Of a stretch of 63,202 nt of DNA, positions 45,840-55,259 are shown piece by piece. Both the position numbers and the translations under genes were made by a program. Under the pieces are notes generated by a model that saw nothing but the letters and a program-made list of their open reading frames with translations, was not told where the DNA came from and did no database searches. Where the stretch lies: positions 1-63,202 of the forward strand of contig NZ_BTPU01000015.1 in assembly GCF_036985595.1 (NCBI RefSeq). The letters are read 5' to 3'. This stretch comes from Vallitalea maricola (GTDB lineage Bacteria; Bacillota; Clostridia; Lachnospirales; Vallitaleaceae). Position 1 is the first letter of the stretch. Each line of letters begins with the position of its first letter.

Positions 45840-47271
45840 TATTAATGAAAGTATAATTAGTATTATTAAGAAAGTAAGAAGAAAAATAATATACAAGATG
45901 TTAATAGAAAATGTTCTATTGAGCATTACTGGTGGAGTTATTGCATGTATTGTACTTGCAATAATAGCTCATATCACACCAATAACATTTATATATATAA
46001 AATCAGCTTATATAATGATTATTAGTATGTTGATAGGAGTGGTATACTCTTTATTCAATATACCGGATAATAATTATACAGCAAAAATTATTGATGAAAA
46101 AGGATTGAAAGAAAGAACAATAACTGCTCTTGAATTAATGGAGAGTAATAATCCATATGCAAGGATTGAGATAGAAGATGCTTATTCTCACTTAAGGAAA
46201 ATCGACTATAAAAAAATAATTTCCTTAAAACCTTCTACTAAAAAATTTGTGTTGAGCATATCCATGGTCACTATTTTAATTATAATATTGGCAATTCCAA
46301 ATAGGCATAGAAATATTGTAGAACAAAAAGAACGAATGCATATTGTTAAAGAAGAAGAGAAAGATGAAATAGAGAAAATCAAGAAAGAAATAAAGAAAGA
46401 TGTCTTCTTAACTGAGAAGGATAAAAAAGAACTTGAAAAAGAAATAGCAAAGCTCAATAAAGAGATATCAAGTATTAATGATGAAAAAGAGTATAAGAAA
46501 CAAGCTGAGTCGAATAAAAAAATCATAGAGCACAAAAAAAATAAAGCCAAGGAAGAGAATTTCGAAAAATTAGCAAAGAAAATGTTGGAAAATAATAGTT
46601 TACAGGAATTAGGAAAGGCTCTCAGCGATAAAGAATTTGATAAAGCTAAGAAAGAAATAGATAAATTAATTGAAGAAGCAAAAAAGATGAGTGATAAAGA
46701 ATATAATGATATGCTGGCTGATTTATCAGATAAGTTAGCTGGACTTGACATCAGTCAATTACAAGATGCTCTAGGGGATTTAGCTAATGAAATGGAAATG
46801 ACAAGTATAACACTGTCAAATAGCCAGTATGCTTCTTCTAATAGTAATAATGGTAATCCAGGGAAATCCCAAAATAATAATCAAAGCTCCAGTACAGGGG
46901 CTAATAGTGCGCAGAATGGACAGGGGAGTGGACAGGGTAACGGACAAGGCAGTGGGCAAGGTAATCAACAAGGTAACGGAAATAGTAATGGAAAAGGACA
47001 GGGAAGGGGTAAAGGGAGTGCCAATTCCGAAACAGATAATGAATCCTTAGATGCTTCCACACAAGATAAAAATATCAATGGTAAGCGTGGAAATAAAGAT
47101 GATTCCCAGATTCAGATGACTAAAGAAGGGATATCTATAGGTGGTGAGAAAGTACCATATGTCCAGGTAATAGGTGAATATGAGAGCAAAGCCTATGAAT
47201 CAATGAATACATCAGATATTCCTAAAGGAATGCAAGAAGTAGTAAAAGAATATTTTTCAGGACTTAATTGA
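45832..47271 (+). CDS. Membrane-anchored coiled-coil protein with Gln/Gly/Asn-rich region
   Basis: 479 residues. Three N-terminal helices (to about residue 155), then a long Glu/Lys coiled coil (about 165-315), a low-complexity stretch of GQG/GNGQ/SGQ repeats (about 345-395), and a conserved-looking end (ISIGGEKVPYVQVIGEYESKAYESMNTSD). The last gene of the MoxR operon. I recognise no catalytic motif. It may be a scaffold or length-measuring component of the same complex. Confidence 0.82.
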   Translation: MNDINESIISIIKKVRRKIIYKMLIENVLLSITGGVIACIVLAIIAHITPITFIYIKSAYIMIISMLIGVVYSLFNIPDNNYTAKIIDEKGLKERTITALELMESNNPYARIEIEDAYSHLRKIDYKKIISLKPSTKKFVLSISMVTILIIILAIPNRHRNIVEQKERMHIVKEEEKDEIEKIKKEIKKDVFLTEKDKKELEKEIAKLNKEISSINDEKEYKKQAESNKKIIEHKKNKAKEENFEKLAKKMLENNSLQELGKALSDKEFDKAKKEIDKLIEEAKKMSDKEYNDMLADLSDKLAGLDISQLQDALGDLANEMEMTSITLSNSQYASSNSNNGNPGKSQNNNQSSSTGANSAQNGQGSGQGNGQGSGQGNQQGNGNSNGKGQGRGKGSANSETDNESLDASTQDKNINGKRGNKDDSQIQMTKEGISIGGEKVPYVQVIGEYESKAYESMNTSDIPKGMQEVVKEYFSGLN

Positions 47272-47280
47272 TTTATATAA

Positions 47281-47316
47281 AATAATTGACATTGCGTATG
47301 TCAATTATTTTTTTTG
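47281..47316 (+). terminator. Intrinsic terminator of the MoxR operon
   Basis: A perfect 12-bp stem AATAATTGACAT / ATGTCAATTATT with loop TGCGT, then a run of at least six T. Confidence 0.9.
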
Positions 47317-47352
47317 TCTTTATATCATATTTTTATAAATTATTCTACTTTA

Positions 47353-47364
47353 TTGTAAATACAA
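47353..47364. promoter_or_regulatory. Short dyad upstream of the sugar ABC operon
   Basis: TTGTA-AA-TACAA, 66-77 bp upstream of the start. It could be a -35 (TTGTAA) or a regulator half-site pair. AT-rich context makes chance plausible. Confidence 0.3.
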
Positions 47365-47429
47365 AATTTCTTTTTTTTAGTATACTTCTTTTAAGCAATA
47401 CACATATAACATTTTAAGGAGGTTGAAAT

Positions 47430-48932
47430 GTGAAAGATATACTGGAATTTTCAGGTATAACAAAATACTTTCCTGGAGTTAAAGCGTTGGATAATGTAAG
47501 TTTTAAAGCCAACAGTGGAGAAGTACTTGCATTTCTTGGAGAAAATGGAGCTGGTAAATCAACTCTTTTAAAAATTTTGAATGGTGATTTTCAGCCTACT
47601 AGTGGCGAATACATATTAAATGGAGAAGCAAAACATTTTAAATCACCAAAAGAAGCCATAGATGAAGGTATAAGCATCATATACCAAGAACGTCAAATTG
47701 TATTGGATATAAGTGTTGCAGAAAATATATTTCTAGGACAGCAGCCAATCAAGAAAAACGGATTGATTGATTATAAGAAATTATACCAAGATGCTAAAAA
47801 AATAATTGATGAATTTGGTCTTAATATCGACCCAAGAGCAAAAGTTCGAAATATCAGTATTGCACATCAACAAATGGTTGAAATAATGAAAGCATATAGC
47901 CGAGATCTTAAGGTTATTGCATTTGATGAACCCACTGCTAGTTTATCTGATAGTGAGATAGAAATCCTTTTTGAAATAATCAATAAGCTGAAAAAAGAGA
48001 ATAAGATAATCATTTATGTTTCGCACAGAATGAAAGAACTTGAAAGAATAGCAGACAAAGTAGTCGTATTCAAAGATGGAAAATTCGTAGATCTTGTTAA
48101 ACGAAATGATGTGACTAACAACGATTTGATTACTATGATGGTAGGAAGAGATCTAGGAGATATATTTAACGAATTGGATAGAAGTAAAGGTTACGGAGAT
48201 ACAATATTAGAGGTCAATAACCTGACAACTAATGATGTAAATGATGTATCTTTCTCTCTAAGGGAAGGAGAAATACTTGGATTCGCAGGACTTGTCGGTG
48301 CTGGTAGAACAGAAGTAATGCGAGCTGTTTTTGGAGCTGACAAAGTTAATGGTGGAAAAATACTATTGGAGAAAAAAGAGGTCAATAGTAAATCTCCAAA
48401 GCAAGCTATCAAGAAGGGGATTGTTCTATGTCCAGAGGATAGAAAACTTCAAGGTATTCTACCTAACTTATCTGTAGGATATAACATCAGTATTGCTGTG
48501 CTAGATAATATTATAAATAAAATTGGCTTCATCAATAGAAAAAAGGAAAATGTTCTAGTTGAGGATAGTATTAATACCTTTAATATTAAAACTCCTAATG
48601 CCACTAAGAAGATTGTTGAATTAAGTGGTGGTAATCAGCAAAAAGCTATTGTTGCCAGATGGCTGGCGACTAATCCAAAGGTACTGATATTAGATGAACC
48701 TACCAAAGGTATTGATGTAGGTGCAAAAGCAGAATTTTATAAACTAATATGTGATTGTGCAAAAAATGGTATGGGTGTCATACTGATATCTTCTGAACTC
48801 CCAGAAGTTATAGGATTAAGTGACAGGATTATTGTTATGAAAGATGGATATATAACAGGTGAAGTAATGAGAGAAGAGGCGACAGAAGAAAAAATTCTTG
48901 CCTATGCAATGTTAGAAGGAGAGGTTAATTAA
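47430..48932 (+). CDS. Sugar ABC transporter ATP-binding protein (RbsA/MglA family)
   Basis: 500 residues with two ABC domains. N-domain: GENGAGKSTLLKIL, IAHQQMVEIMKA and LKVIAFDEPTAS; C-domain: GLVGAGRTEVMRAVF, ELSGGNQQKAIVARWL and VLILDEPTKGIDVG. Start GTG 47430 after AAGGAGG; the overlapping ATG is followed directly by a stop. It powers the permease that begins 2 bp after its stop. Substrate unknown. Confidence 0.95.
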   Translation: MKDILEFSGITKYFPGVKALDNVSFKANSGEVLAFLGENGAGKSTLLKILNGDFQPTSGEYILNGEAKHFKSPKEAIDEGISIIYQERQIVLDISVAENIFLGQQPIKKNGLIDYKKLYQDAKKIIDEFGLNIDPRAKVRNISIAHQQMVEIMKAYSRDLKVIAFDEPTASLSDSEIEILFEIINKLKKENKIIIYVSHRMKELERIADKVVVFKDGKFVDLVKRNDVTNNDLITMMVGRDLGDIFNELDRSKGYGDTILEVNNLTTNDVNDVSFSLREGEILGFAGLVGAGRTEVMRAVFGADKVNGGKILLEKKEVNSKSPKQAIKKGIVLCPEDRKLQGILPNLSVGYNISIAVLDNIINKIGFINRKKENVLVEDSINTFNIKTPNATKKIVELSGGNQQKAIVARWLATNPKVLILDEPTKGIDVGAKAEFYKLICDCAKNGMGVILISSELPEVIGLSDRIIVMKDGYITGEVMREEATEEKILAYAMLEGEVN

Positions 48933-48933
48933 A

Positions 48934-49926
48934 ATGGATAAACAAAAATTAAAGACATTAAGAGAAAAGATACCTAGCGATAGAATAGGATTATTGATAG
49001 CGTTAATAGTTATGATTGCAGTATTTTCTTTATTCAATAAACATTTCTTTTCGTATAAAAATATGATAAATATACTTATTGCAGCTTCATTGACTGGATT
49101 GGTTGCAGTAGGTGAAACATATTTGGTTATTGCAGGGTTAGTTGACTTGTCAGCAGGTTCAGTAGCTGCATTTGGTAGTGTATTGGCTGCAGTAGTTCTA
49201 AGTTCAACGGGTAATGTTTTTGTTACAGTGGTAATTGTTATCCTTGCAGGAATATTAATTGGTATTTTCAATGCTGTTACAGTTAATTCTTTGAAATTAG
49301 AACCATTCATTGCAACTCTTGCATCAATGTCAATCGTTAGAGGTTTAGCATATATAATATGTAATGGAAAACCTGTCTTTATAACTAATAATAGTTTTCT
49401 TAAGTTAGGAAGCCAAAGGATATTCGGTATTCCTGTACCTGTTATAATATTAATAATTTCTTTTATAATATTTGGTGTAATTTTATCAAAAACTAGATTC
49501 GGTAGAAGTATTTACGTAGTCGGAGGTAACAAAGAAGCTGCTAGATTAGCTGGATTAAACCCTAAAAGGATTACTTTGATTCTATATATGGTTAATGGAG
49601 CATTGGCTGCATTAGGAGGGGCTTTATTAGCGGCTAGAATGAATTCAGGGCAACCTGCAGCAAGTGTAGGATTGGAATTTGATGCTATCACAGCAGCTGT
49701 ATTAGGTGGAACAGCATTCTCTGGTGGAGTTGGAACAATTTTCGGTACTGTCCTAGGTGTATTTATACTACAAGGATTCAACACTGGTCTTATAATGTTG
49801 AATGTACCTACTTTCTGGCAGTATGTAGCAAGAGGTTTATTATTATTGATTGCATTGACATTCGACTTCCTTAGAAAGAGAAGAAGAGATAAAAAGATAT
49901 TAGAGAGCAGTATGGCAAATAGTTAA
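48934..49926 (+). CDS. Sugar ABC transporter permease (RbsC family)
   Basis: 330 residues, about eight to ten helices. AVGETYLVIAGLVDLSAGSV and AARLAGLNPKRITLILYMVNG (EAA-loop region) and ITAAVLGGTAFSGGVGTIFG are standard RbsC blocks. It is co-translated with the ATPase and followed by a URO-D-like gene and a binding protein. Confidence 0.95.
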   Translation: MDKQKLKTLREKIPSDRIGLLIALIVMIAVFSLFNKHFFSYKNMINILIAASLTGLVAVGETYLVIAGLVDLSAGSVAAFGSVLAAVVLSSTGNVFVTVVIVILAGILIGIFNAVTVNSLKLEPFIATLASMSIVRGLAYIICNGKPVFITNNSFLKLGSQRIFGIPVPVIILIISFIIFGVILSKTRFGRSIYVVGGNKEAARLAGLNPKRITLILYMVNGALAALGGALLAARMNSGQPAASVGLEFDAITAAVLGGTAFSGGVGTIFGTVLGVFILQGFNTGLIMLNVPTFWQYVARGLLLLIALTFDFLRKRRRDKKILESSMANS

Positions 49927-49959
49927 TAATCATGTGATATAGGTAAGGAGGTATATGGA

Positions 49960-51024
49960 ATGAACAGAAGAGAGAATCTATTATCACTACTTAAAAGACA
50001 AGGGTATGATGAAGTACCTGTAGAATTTCTTTTATGTCCAGATTTAGAGAAATTATTCAGGAAGAAAACTGATTACATAGGGGATTACATGGAATATTTC
50101 AACATGCCTTGGAAGTATGTAGATGATATGAAGCTTATTGATAATGATACTGATAAATACTTGAAGTATTTTGATTCATTGAAACCAGGCTCCAAGATTG
50201 ATTATTGGGGTGTTGGACATGAACCAGGTAGTGAAGCAGCAAAGCATATGACATATATGAGAAATCCTCTCAAGCAAATAACTAGTATAGAAGAACTTGA
50301 GAATTATCCATTTCCTGATTTTTTATCTGCTAATAATGACCACCAAAAAAAGCAGGTTGAACAGATTCACGAAGCAGGTCTAGCAGCTGTTGGTAATATG
50401 CAGATGACCATATGGGAAGCTTCTTGGTATATAAGAGGTATGGAAGAATTAATGATGGATATGATGTTTGAAGATGAAAAAGCAGTTTATCTCTTGGATA
50501 AGATATCTGAAATCAATCTAATAAGAGCAAAGTCATATGTAAATGCTGGAGTAGATATTTTGTTTATTGGTGATGATATAGGAATGCAGAGAAGTATTAT
50601 GATGAGCGAAGATTTGTATGTGACTTGGCTAAAACCAAGACTGAAGAATTTAATTAGTGAAGTGAAAAAGATTAATAAAGATCTTTTTGTTTTTTATCAT
50701 TCTTGTGGTTTCATAACTCCTTTTATACCACATCTAATAGATGCAGGAGTTGATGTACTTAATCCAATTCAGCCTGAATGTATGGACTTCAAGGATATCC
50801 ATTCAGAGTTTGGAGATAAAATATCTTTCCATGGTACAATAGGTACACAATCTACGATGCCATTTGGAACTCCAGGGGATGTTAGAAAGGAGGTATTCAG
50901 AAATCTCGAAATAGCAGGAGATAAAGGTGGTTTATTGGTAGCACCAACACATCTGTTGGAGCCTGAAGTACCTTGGGAGAATATAATTGCTTATGTACAG
51001 GCTTGTAAAGATTTTTTGAAATAG
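49960..51024 (+). CDS. URO-D superfamily protein (MtaA-like methyltransferase/decarboxylase fold)
   Basis: 354 residues. It has the uroporphyrinogen decarboxylase fold pattern (RRENLLSLLKRQGYDEVPVE, DILFIGDDIGMQRSIMMS, FYHSCGFITPFIPHLIDAG, DVLNPIQPE, GTIGTQSTMPFG). The HSCG motif resembles the zinc His-x-Cys of corrinoid/CoM methyltransferases such as MtaA rather than the heme-pathway enzyme. It sits between transporter genes, so it probably acts on the imported compound. No heme genes are nearby. SD AAGGAGGT. Confidence 0.82.
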   Translation: MNRRENLLSLLKRQGYDEVPVEFLLCPDLEKLFRKKTDYIGDYMEYFNMPWKYVDDMKLIDNDTDKYLKYFDSLKPGSKIDYWGVGHEPGSEAAKHMTYMRNPLKQITSIEELENYPFPDFLSANNDHQKKQVEQIHEAGLAAVGNMQMTIWEASWYIRGMEELMMDMMFEDEKAVYLLDKISEINLIRAKSYVNAGVDILFIGDDIGMQRSIMMSEDLYVTWLKPRLKNLISEVKKINKDLFVFYHSCGFITPFIPHLIDAGVDVLNPIQPECMDFKDIHSEFGDKISFHGTIGTQSTMPFGTPGDVRKEVFRNLEIAGDKGGLLVAPTHLLEPEVPWENIIAYVQACKDFLK

Positions 51025-51078
51025 ATAGTAGAAAATAGTAAATATATGTATAATATAAAAAAAGTGGAGGTATTTATT

Positions 51079-52140
51079 ATGAAGAAAATATTAAGTTTGT
51101 TAATAGCTACAACATTGATTATTAGTTTATTTGTTGGATGTTCTAAGGATGAAAAAAATGATACAAAGAAAGATGACAATAAACCAGTAGCTGAAAAGAA
51201 TGATGATAAAAAAGAAGCTGACAAGAAAGATGATAAAATAGTTATAGCCGGAATCTACAAAGCTGGTGACCAGGTTTGGTTTATAGATGAAGGTGCAGCT
51301 GCGGAAGAAATGTGTAAAAAAATGGGTGTAGATGAATTCATTTATATTGATGCAAAAATGAATCCAGAAACATATCTACAAGCTATTGATAATGTTATTG
51401 CACAGGAAGTAGATGGAGTTCTAACATGTATACCAGATCAGCAACTAAGTCAAGTAACTGTAAACAAATTGAAAGAAGCAGGTATTCCTGTTATTGCAGC
51501 TGATGATGCATTACAAGATGAAGATGGTAATAAATTAGCACCATGGGTAGGTATTAGTGCTTACAATATCGGAGCAGCTAATGGTGAATGGATGGCTAAA
51601 TATGCAATAGATAATGGACTAGATAAAGACGAAGAAGCAGGATTACTTCTTTTGACTATGGATACTGTATCTAGCTGTGTTCCTAGAACTGAAGGAGAAT
51701 ATGATAAATTCACTGAGAATATTTCTGATTTCCCAGAAGACAAGATTTACCGTGCAGATTATAATGGTGAGACTGATAAAGGATTTGCCGCAGCTTCAAG
51801 TGTAATCACAGCTAATCCTCAAATCAAGAAGTGGATGGTAATGGCAGCTAATGACGAAGGAGCTGTTGGTGGAGTTAGAGCTTTAGAGCAAGCTGGTTTG
51901 GACAAAGACTCTTGTGTAATAGGTTTAGGTGCATATCTAGCAAAAGGTGAATTCAAGAAAGAGTATTCTGCTATGAAAGCAGCTACATATTTTTCAGCAC
52001 AAGCTGTTGGTGGCGATTCTGCAAAATTCTTAATTGAACATATAAAAAATGGTACAGAAATACCTATGGAACATGCAGTTGACGCTATAATAGTAACCAA
52101 AGATAACTATAAAGAGGTTATGGGTAAATATGCAGAGTAA
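51079..52140 (+). CDS. Sugar-binding lipoprotein (Peripla_BP_4/RbsB-like)
   Basis: 353 residues from ATG 51079 with SD GTGGAGG (an in-frame ATG at 51046 lacks an SD). Lipobox LFVGC precedes a Lys/Asp-rich spacer, then the periplasmic-binding fold IVIAGIYKAGDQVWFIDEG, GVLTCIPDQQLSQ, and AANDEGAVGGVRALE. It delivers substrate to the RbsAC-like transporter. A terminator follows. Confidence 0.93.
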   Translation: MKKILSLLIATTLIISLFVGCSKDEKNDTKKDDNKPVAEKNDDKKEADKKDDKIVIAGIYKAGDQVWFIDEGAAAEEMCKKMGVDEFIYIDAKMNPETYLQAIDNVIAQEVDGVLTCIPDQQLSQVTVNKLKEAGIPVIAADDALQDEDGNKLAPWVGISAYNIGAANGEWMAKYAIDNGLDKDEEAGLLLLTMDTVSSCVPRTEGEYDKFTENISDFPEDKIYRADYNGETDKGFAAASSVITANPQIKKWMVMAANDEGAVGGVRALEQAGLDKDSCVIGLGAYLAKGEFKKEYSAMKAATYFSAQAVGGDSAKFLIEHIKNGTEIPMEHAVDAIIVTKDNYKEVMGKYAE

Positions 52141-52166
52141 AATGTGCTAATAATGGTATTTTTTAT

Positions 52167-52192
52167 AACGGGTGTTCATCACCCGTTTTTTT
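52167..52192 (+). terminator. Intrinsic terminator of the sugar ABC operon
   Basis: AACGGGTG / CACCCGTT around loop TTCAT, followed by TTTTT. The most GC-rich hairpin in the window. Confidence 0.9.
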
Positions 52193-52263
52193 GAATTATG
52201 TGGTATAATAATGTTTATTAACCTATGATTCATTATTACTAATTAAGAATGGAGCACATAATA

Positions 52264-54042
52264 TTGAAAATAAAATTAGTCAATTTATATAGGAATAGTA
52301 GTATTCTCTATAAGATAATGTTCAATTATATTATTATAATATTACTTACTGTTATAACTTTAAGTTGGTTAAATTTTAATAGAATCAGTAAATCTCTTGA
52401 AGAAGTTACTAATGACCATACTTTACAGATGGTTAAACAAGTACAGAATAATATTGAATTCTATATAAGTAATATGGAAAAAACAATAAATTATATTTCT
52501 AATGATAAATCTCTTCTACAATATGTAAATCAAAGCTATACCACTGATAGTGAAAAGAAAATATTAGAAGACGATATTCTCTATTTATTTAACAATTATT
52601 CAAAAACGGAGTTGGATATTTCTGGTATATTATTTACTGATTCTTATGGTAATTATATCAGTAATAATATGAAAAAAATTGAAACCACTCCTCTTAATAA
52701 TGATTTCTGGTTTAGAAAAGCTGTTGATAGCCCAAATGAAATACATTTATTCAGCAAACCTATTGGGAGAAATGTAAGAAGTATCTATGATTATTATAGT
52801 GCGGATAATGTTATATCAATTGTAAAAGCAGTCAAAGATTCAAAAGAGAACTTCAGAGGAGTTATTATGATTGATATGAAATTATCAGTAGTTGAGGATA
52901 TTATTGATAATGTCGTGTTAGGAAAAAGTGGTTTTCTATATGTAGCAGATAACAAAGGAGACGTGGTTTATGCTCCAGTAAATAAAATAGTCTATAGAAT
53001 ACATCCTTCAATAACACAAGATATGCAGCCACAAAATAATCTACACACAATTGATAACAAAAATTATCAGATTCTAAAAAATTATTCTAACTATACCGGA
53101 TACAATGTCATAGGTATATTTCCTACAGATGAAACAATGAGTATAATCATTGAGGTCATTATGTATATAATTCTATATGGTATTTTAATAATAATTCTTG
53201 CAATTATTTTATCAGGCTTATTAACAAGATCTCTGACAAAACCAATAAGTAAATTAAGAAAATTAATGGCAGAAGCTGAAAATGGACAGCTTGATGTAAG
53301 ATTTGAAAGCAAGTATAATGATGAGATCGGTAAGTTAGGTAAAAGCTTCAATAAGATGATTGAATCAATAAAAAATCTCATTAATATAGTTTATATTGAA
53401 CAACGAAAAAAAAGAAAAGCTGAGTTAAGAGCTTTTCAAGCTCAGATTAAGCCTCACTTTCTATATAATACATTAGATACCATTAATTGGATGGCACAAG
53501 ATTATGAAGCAGATGATATATCTGAAATAGTAACGTCCCTAACTAATCTATTCCGAATCAGCCTTAGTAAAGGTAAAGAAATAATTACGTTAAAAGATGA
53601 AATAAAACATGTTGAAAGTTACTTAACCATTCAAATGGCTCGTTATGAGGATAAATTTGACTATACTATAGATTATGATGAATCATTATTGGAATCAAGA
53701 GTGATTAAACTAATAATACAACCTATTGTAGAAAATGCTATCTATCATGGTATTAAAGAATGTGAGCATAAAGGTCATATTTCCATAAAAATAACTAAAA
53801 TAGAGAATAAAATATGTTTTATTATTAATGATAATGGAATAGGGATAGATAAAGAAACAATAAATGAGATGAATGACATGTTCAATAAAGTTCGAGACAA
53901 AACAGGTAAATATGGAATCGGTATGTTTAATGTAAATGAAAGATTGAAGTTAAGTTTTGGTGAAGATTATGGTATAAAAATAGAGAGTATCAAAGGACAC
54001 GGTACTACAATTAAAATATTGCATCCAATTATACAAGATTAA
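52264..54042 (+). CDS. YesM-type sensor histidine kinase
   Basis: 592 residues from TTG 52264; GGAG lies 9 nt upstream and the in-frame ATG at 52249 overlaps it. Two membrane helices (FNYIIIILLTVITLSWLNF and IIEVIMYIILYGILIIILAI) bracket an extracellular dCache-like domain, then HAMP and His_kinase (KPHFLYNTLDTINWM, H398) and a GHKL ATPase (NDNGIGID, GIGMFNV). It phosphorylates the response regulator 14 bp downstream. Confidence 0.92.
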   Translation: MKIKLVNLYRNSSILYKIMFNYIIIILLTVITLSWLNFNRISKSLEEVTNDHTLQMVKQVQNNIEFYISNMEKTINYISNDKSLLQYVNQSYTTDSEKKILEDDILYLFNNYSKTELDISGILFTDSYGNYISNNMKKIETTPLNNDFWFRKAVDSPNEIHLFSKPIGRNVRSIYDYYSADNVISIVKAVKDSKENFRGVIMIDMKLSVVEDIIDNVVLGKSGFLYVADNKGDVVYAPVNKIVYRIHPSITQDMQPQNNLHTIDNKNYQILKNYSNYTGYNVIGIFPTDETMSIIIEVIMYIILYGILIIILAIILSGLLTRSLTKPISKLRKLMAEAENGQLDVRFESKYNDEIGKLGKSFNKMIESIKNLINIVYIEQRKKRKAELRAFQAQIKPHFLYNTLDTINWMAQDYEADDISEIVTSLTNLFRISLSKGKEIITLKDEIKHVESYLTIQMARYEDKFDYTIDYDESLLESRVIKLIIQPIVENAIYHGIKECEHKGHISIKITKIENKICFIINDNGIGIDKETINEMNDMFNKVRDKTGKYGIGMFNVNERLKLSFGEDYGIKIESIKGHGTTIKILHPIIQD

Positions 54043-54056
54043 AGGGAGGGTTTTTG

Positions 54057-55259
54057 GTGTATAAACTTTTAATTGCAGATGATGAACCTAAGATTAGACG
54101 AGGATTAAGTAAATTAAAATGGGAAGAGCTGGGTGTTGAAGTTGTAGGAGAAGCTGAAAATGGTAAAGTAGCTCTACAATTAGCAAAAGAACTTAGGCCG
54201 GATATTATGTTTGTAGATATATGTATGCCTTTTATCGGAGGGTTAGAATTAATTACTCAGATAAAAGAAATCTTGCCTAACTGTATAATAATAATAATAT
54301 CAGGTTATGATGAATTTGAATATGCGAAAAAAGCACTGACTCTTAAGATATTCGATTATGTTCTAAAACCAGTAAACAGAAAAGAATTAATGGAAACAGT
54401 AAAAAGAGCGATAGTAACCTTGGAACAAAATCTTAAAAATAATCAATATATCAATTGGGCTAAATATCAAGTTCACAAGAACAAAAATACTATCCTACAG
54501 CAGTTTTTAAGCGATTGGTTAAATTTCAGAATCTCATTTGATAAAGTATATAATCAATTTAATTTATTAAACATTGATTATAGCAAAATAAATTTATTAT
54601 TTTTAGTTAAGCCATTAGAAATTGAAAACAAAGATACAGTGAAATTGGAAAGGGACCTATTGAATTTTTGTCTAGAAAATATTTTACAAGAAATATTAGA
54701 TGAATATAAGCAAGCATTGATTTTTCATGAAAACGATGTTGTAGTAGTACTATTACCTATGACACAGGAAGATGAGATATTAAATATTGAAAAGAGTATC
54801 AAGATGAGTATCAGTAAATATCTAGGTAGAGAAGTTGTGACACTTTATCAAAAACTCAATGATGATTTTTTTGAGTTACCAGATTATTATAAAAATCTTT
54901 ATAAACAACTTATTTCTACTATTGAATATACACCTATAGTTCAGTTGGCAAAATGTTATATAGAAAAAAAATATTATGACCAAGATTTAAGTCTGATTGA
55001 AGTTTCAAAAGAACTTAATGTAAGTGCAGCTTATCTAAGCAGGTTAATAAAAAAAGAGACTGGGATGTCTTTTAAAGAATATTTAACTAAAATACGTATT
55101 AGTAAAGCAATTGATTTCATGAATAATCCAACGATAAAGTTATATGAGATTGCTGAGAATGTTGGATATAGTACACAGCATTATTTCAGTTCAGCATTCA
55201 AAAAAATAACTGGGGTTTCACCTACTGTTTATAGACATGGGAAGGATGAAGGCATTTGA
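54057..55259 (+). CDS. YesN-type response regulator with AraC DNA-binding domain
   Basis: 400 residues from GTG 54057, 6 nt after AAAGGGAGGG. The receiver has DDEP, D54 in FVDICMP, and K in DYVLKPVNR. The C-terminal AraC domain contains LIEVSKELNVSAAYLSRLIKKETG and IAENVGYSTQHYFSSAFKK. The middle region (about 130-300) is a YesN-type linker. It probably activates the upstream transporter operon and overlaps the next start by 4 bp. Confidence 0.93.
   Translation: MYKLLIADDEPKIRRGLSKLKWEELGVEVVGEAENGKVALQLAKELRPDIMFVDICMPFIGGLELITQIKEILPNCIIIIISGYDEFEYAKKALTLKIFDYVLKPVNRKELMETVKRAIVTLEQNLKNNQYINWAKYQVHKNKNTILQQFLSDWLNFRISFDKVYNQFNLLNIDYSKINLLFLVKPLEIENKDTVKLERDLLNFCLENILQEILDEYKQALIFHENDVVVVLLPMTQEDEILNIEKSIKMSISKYLGREVVTLYQKLNDDFFELPDYYKNLYKQLISTIEYTPIVQLAKCYIEKKYYDQDLSLIEVSKELNVSAAYLSRLIKKETGMSFKEYLTKIRISKAIDFMNNPTIKLYEIAENVGYSTQHYFSSAFKKITGVSPTVYRHGKDEGI

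Noticed and set aside
46206..46751. 181-codon open frame on the minus strand inside the coiled-coil gene
   Set aside because: Ser/Phe/Leu-rich translation of Lys/Glu codons; no SD and no recognisable domain.
46829..47050. 73-codon plus-strand frame overlapping the GQ-rich region
   Set aside because: Alternative frame of a repetitive segment; the main frame continues across it.
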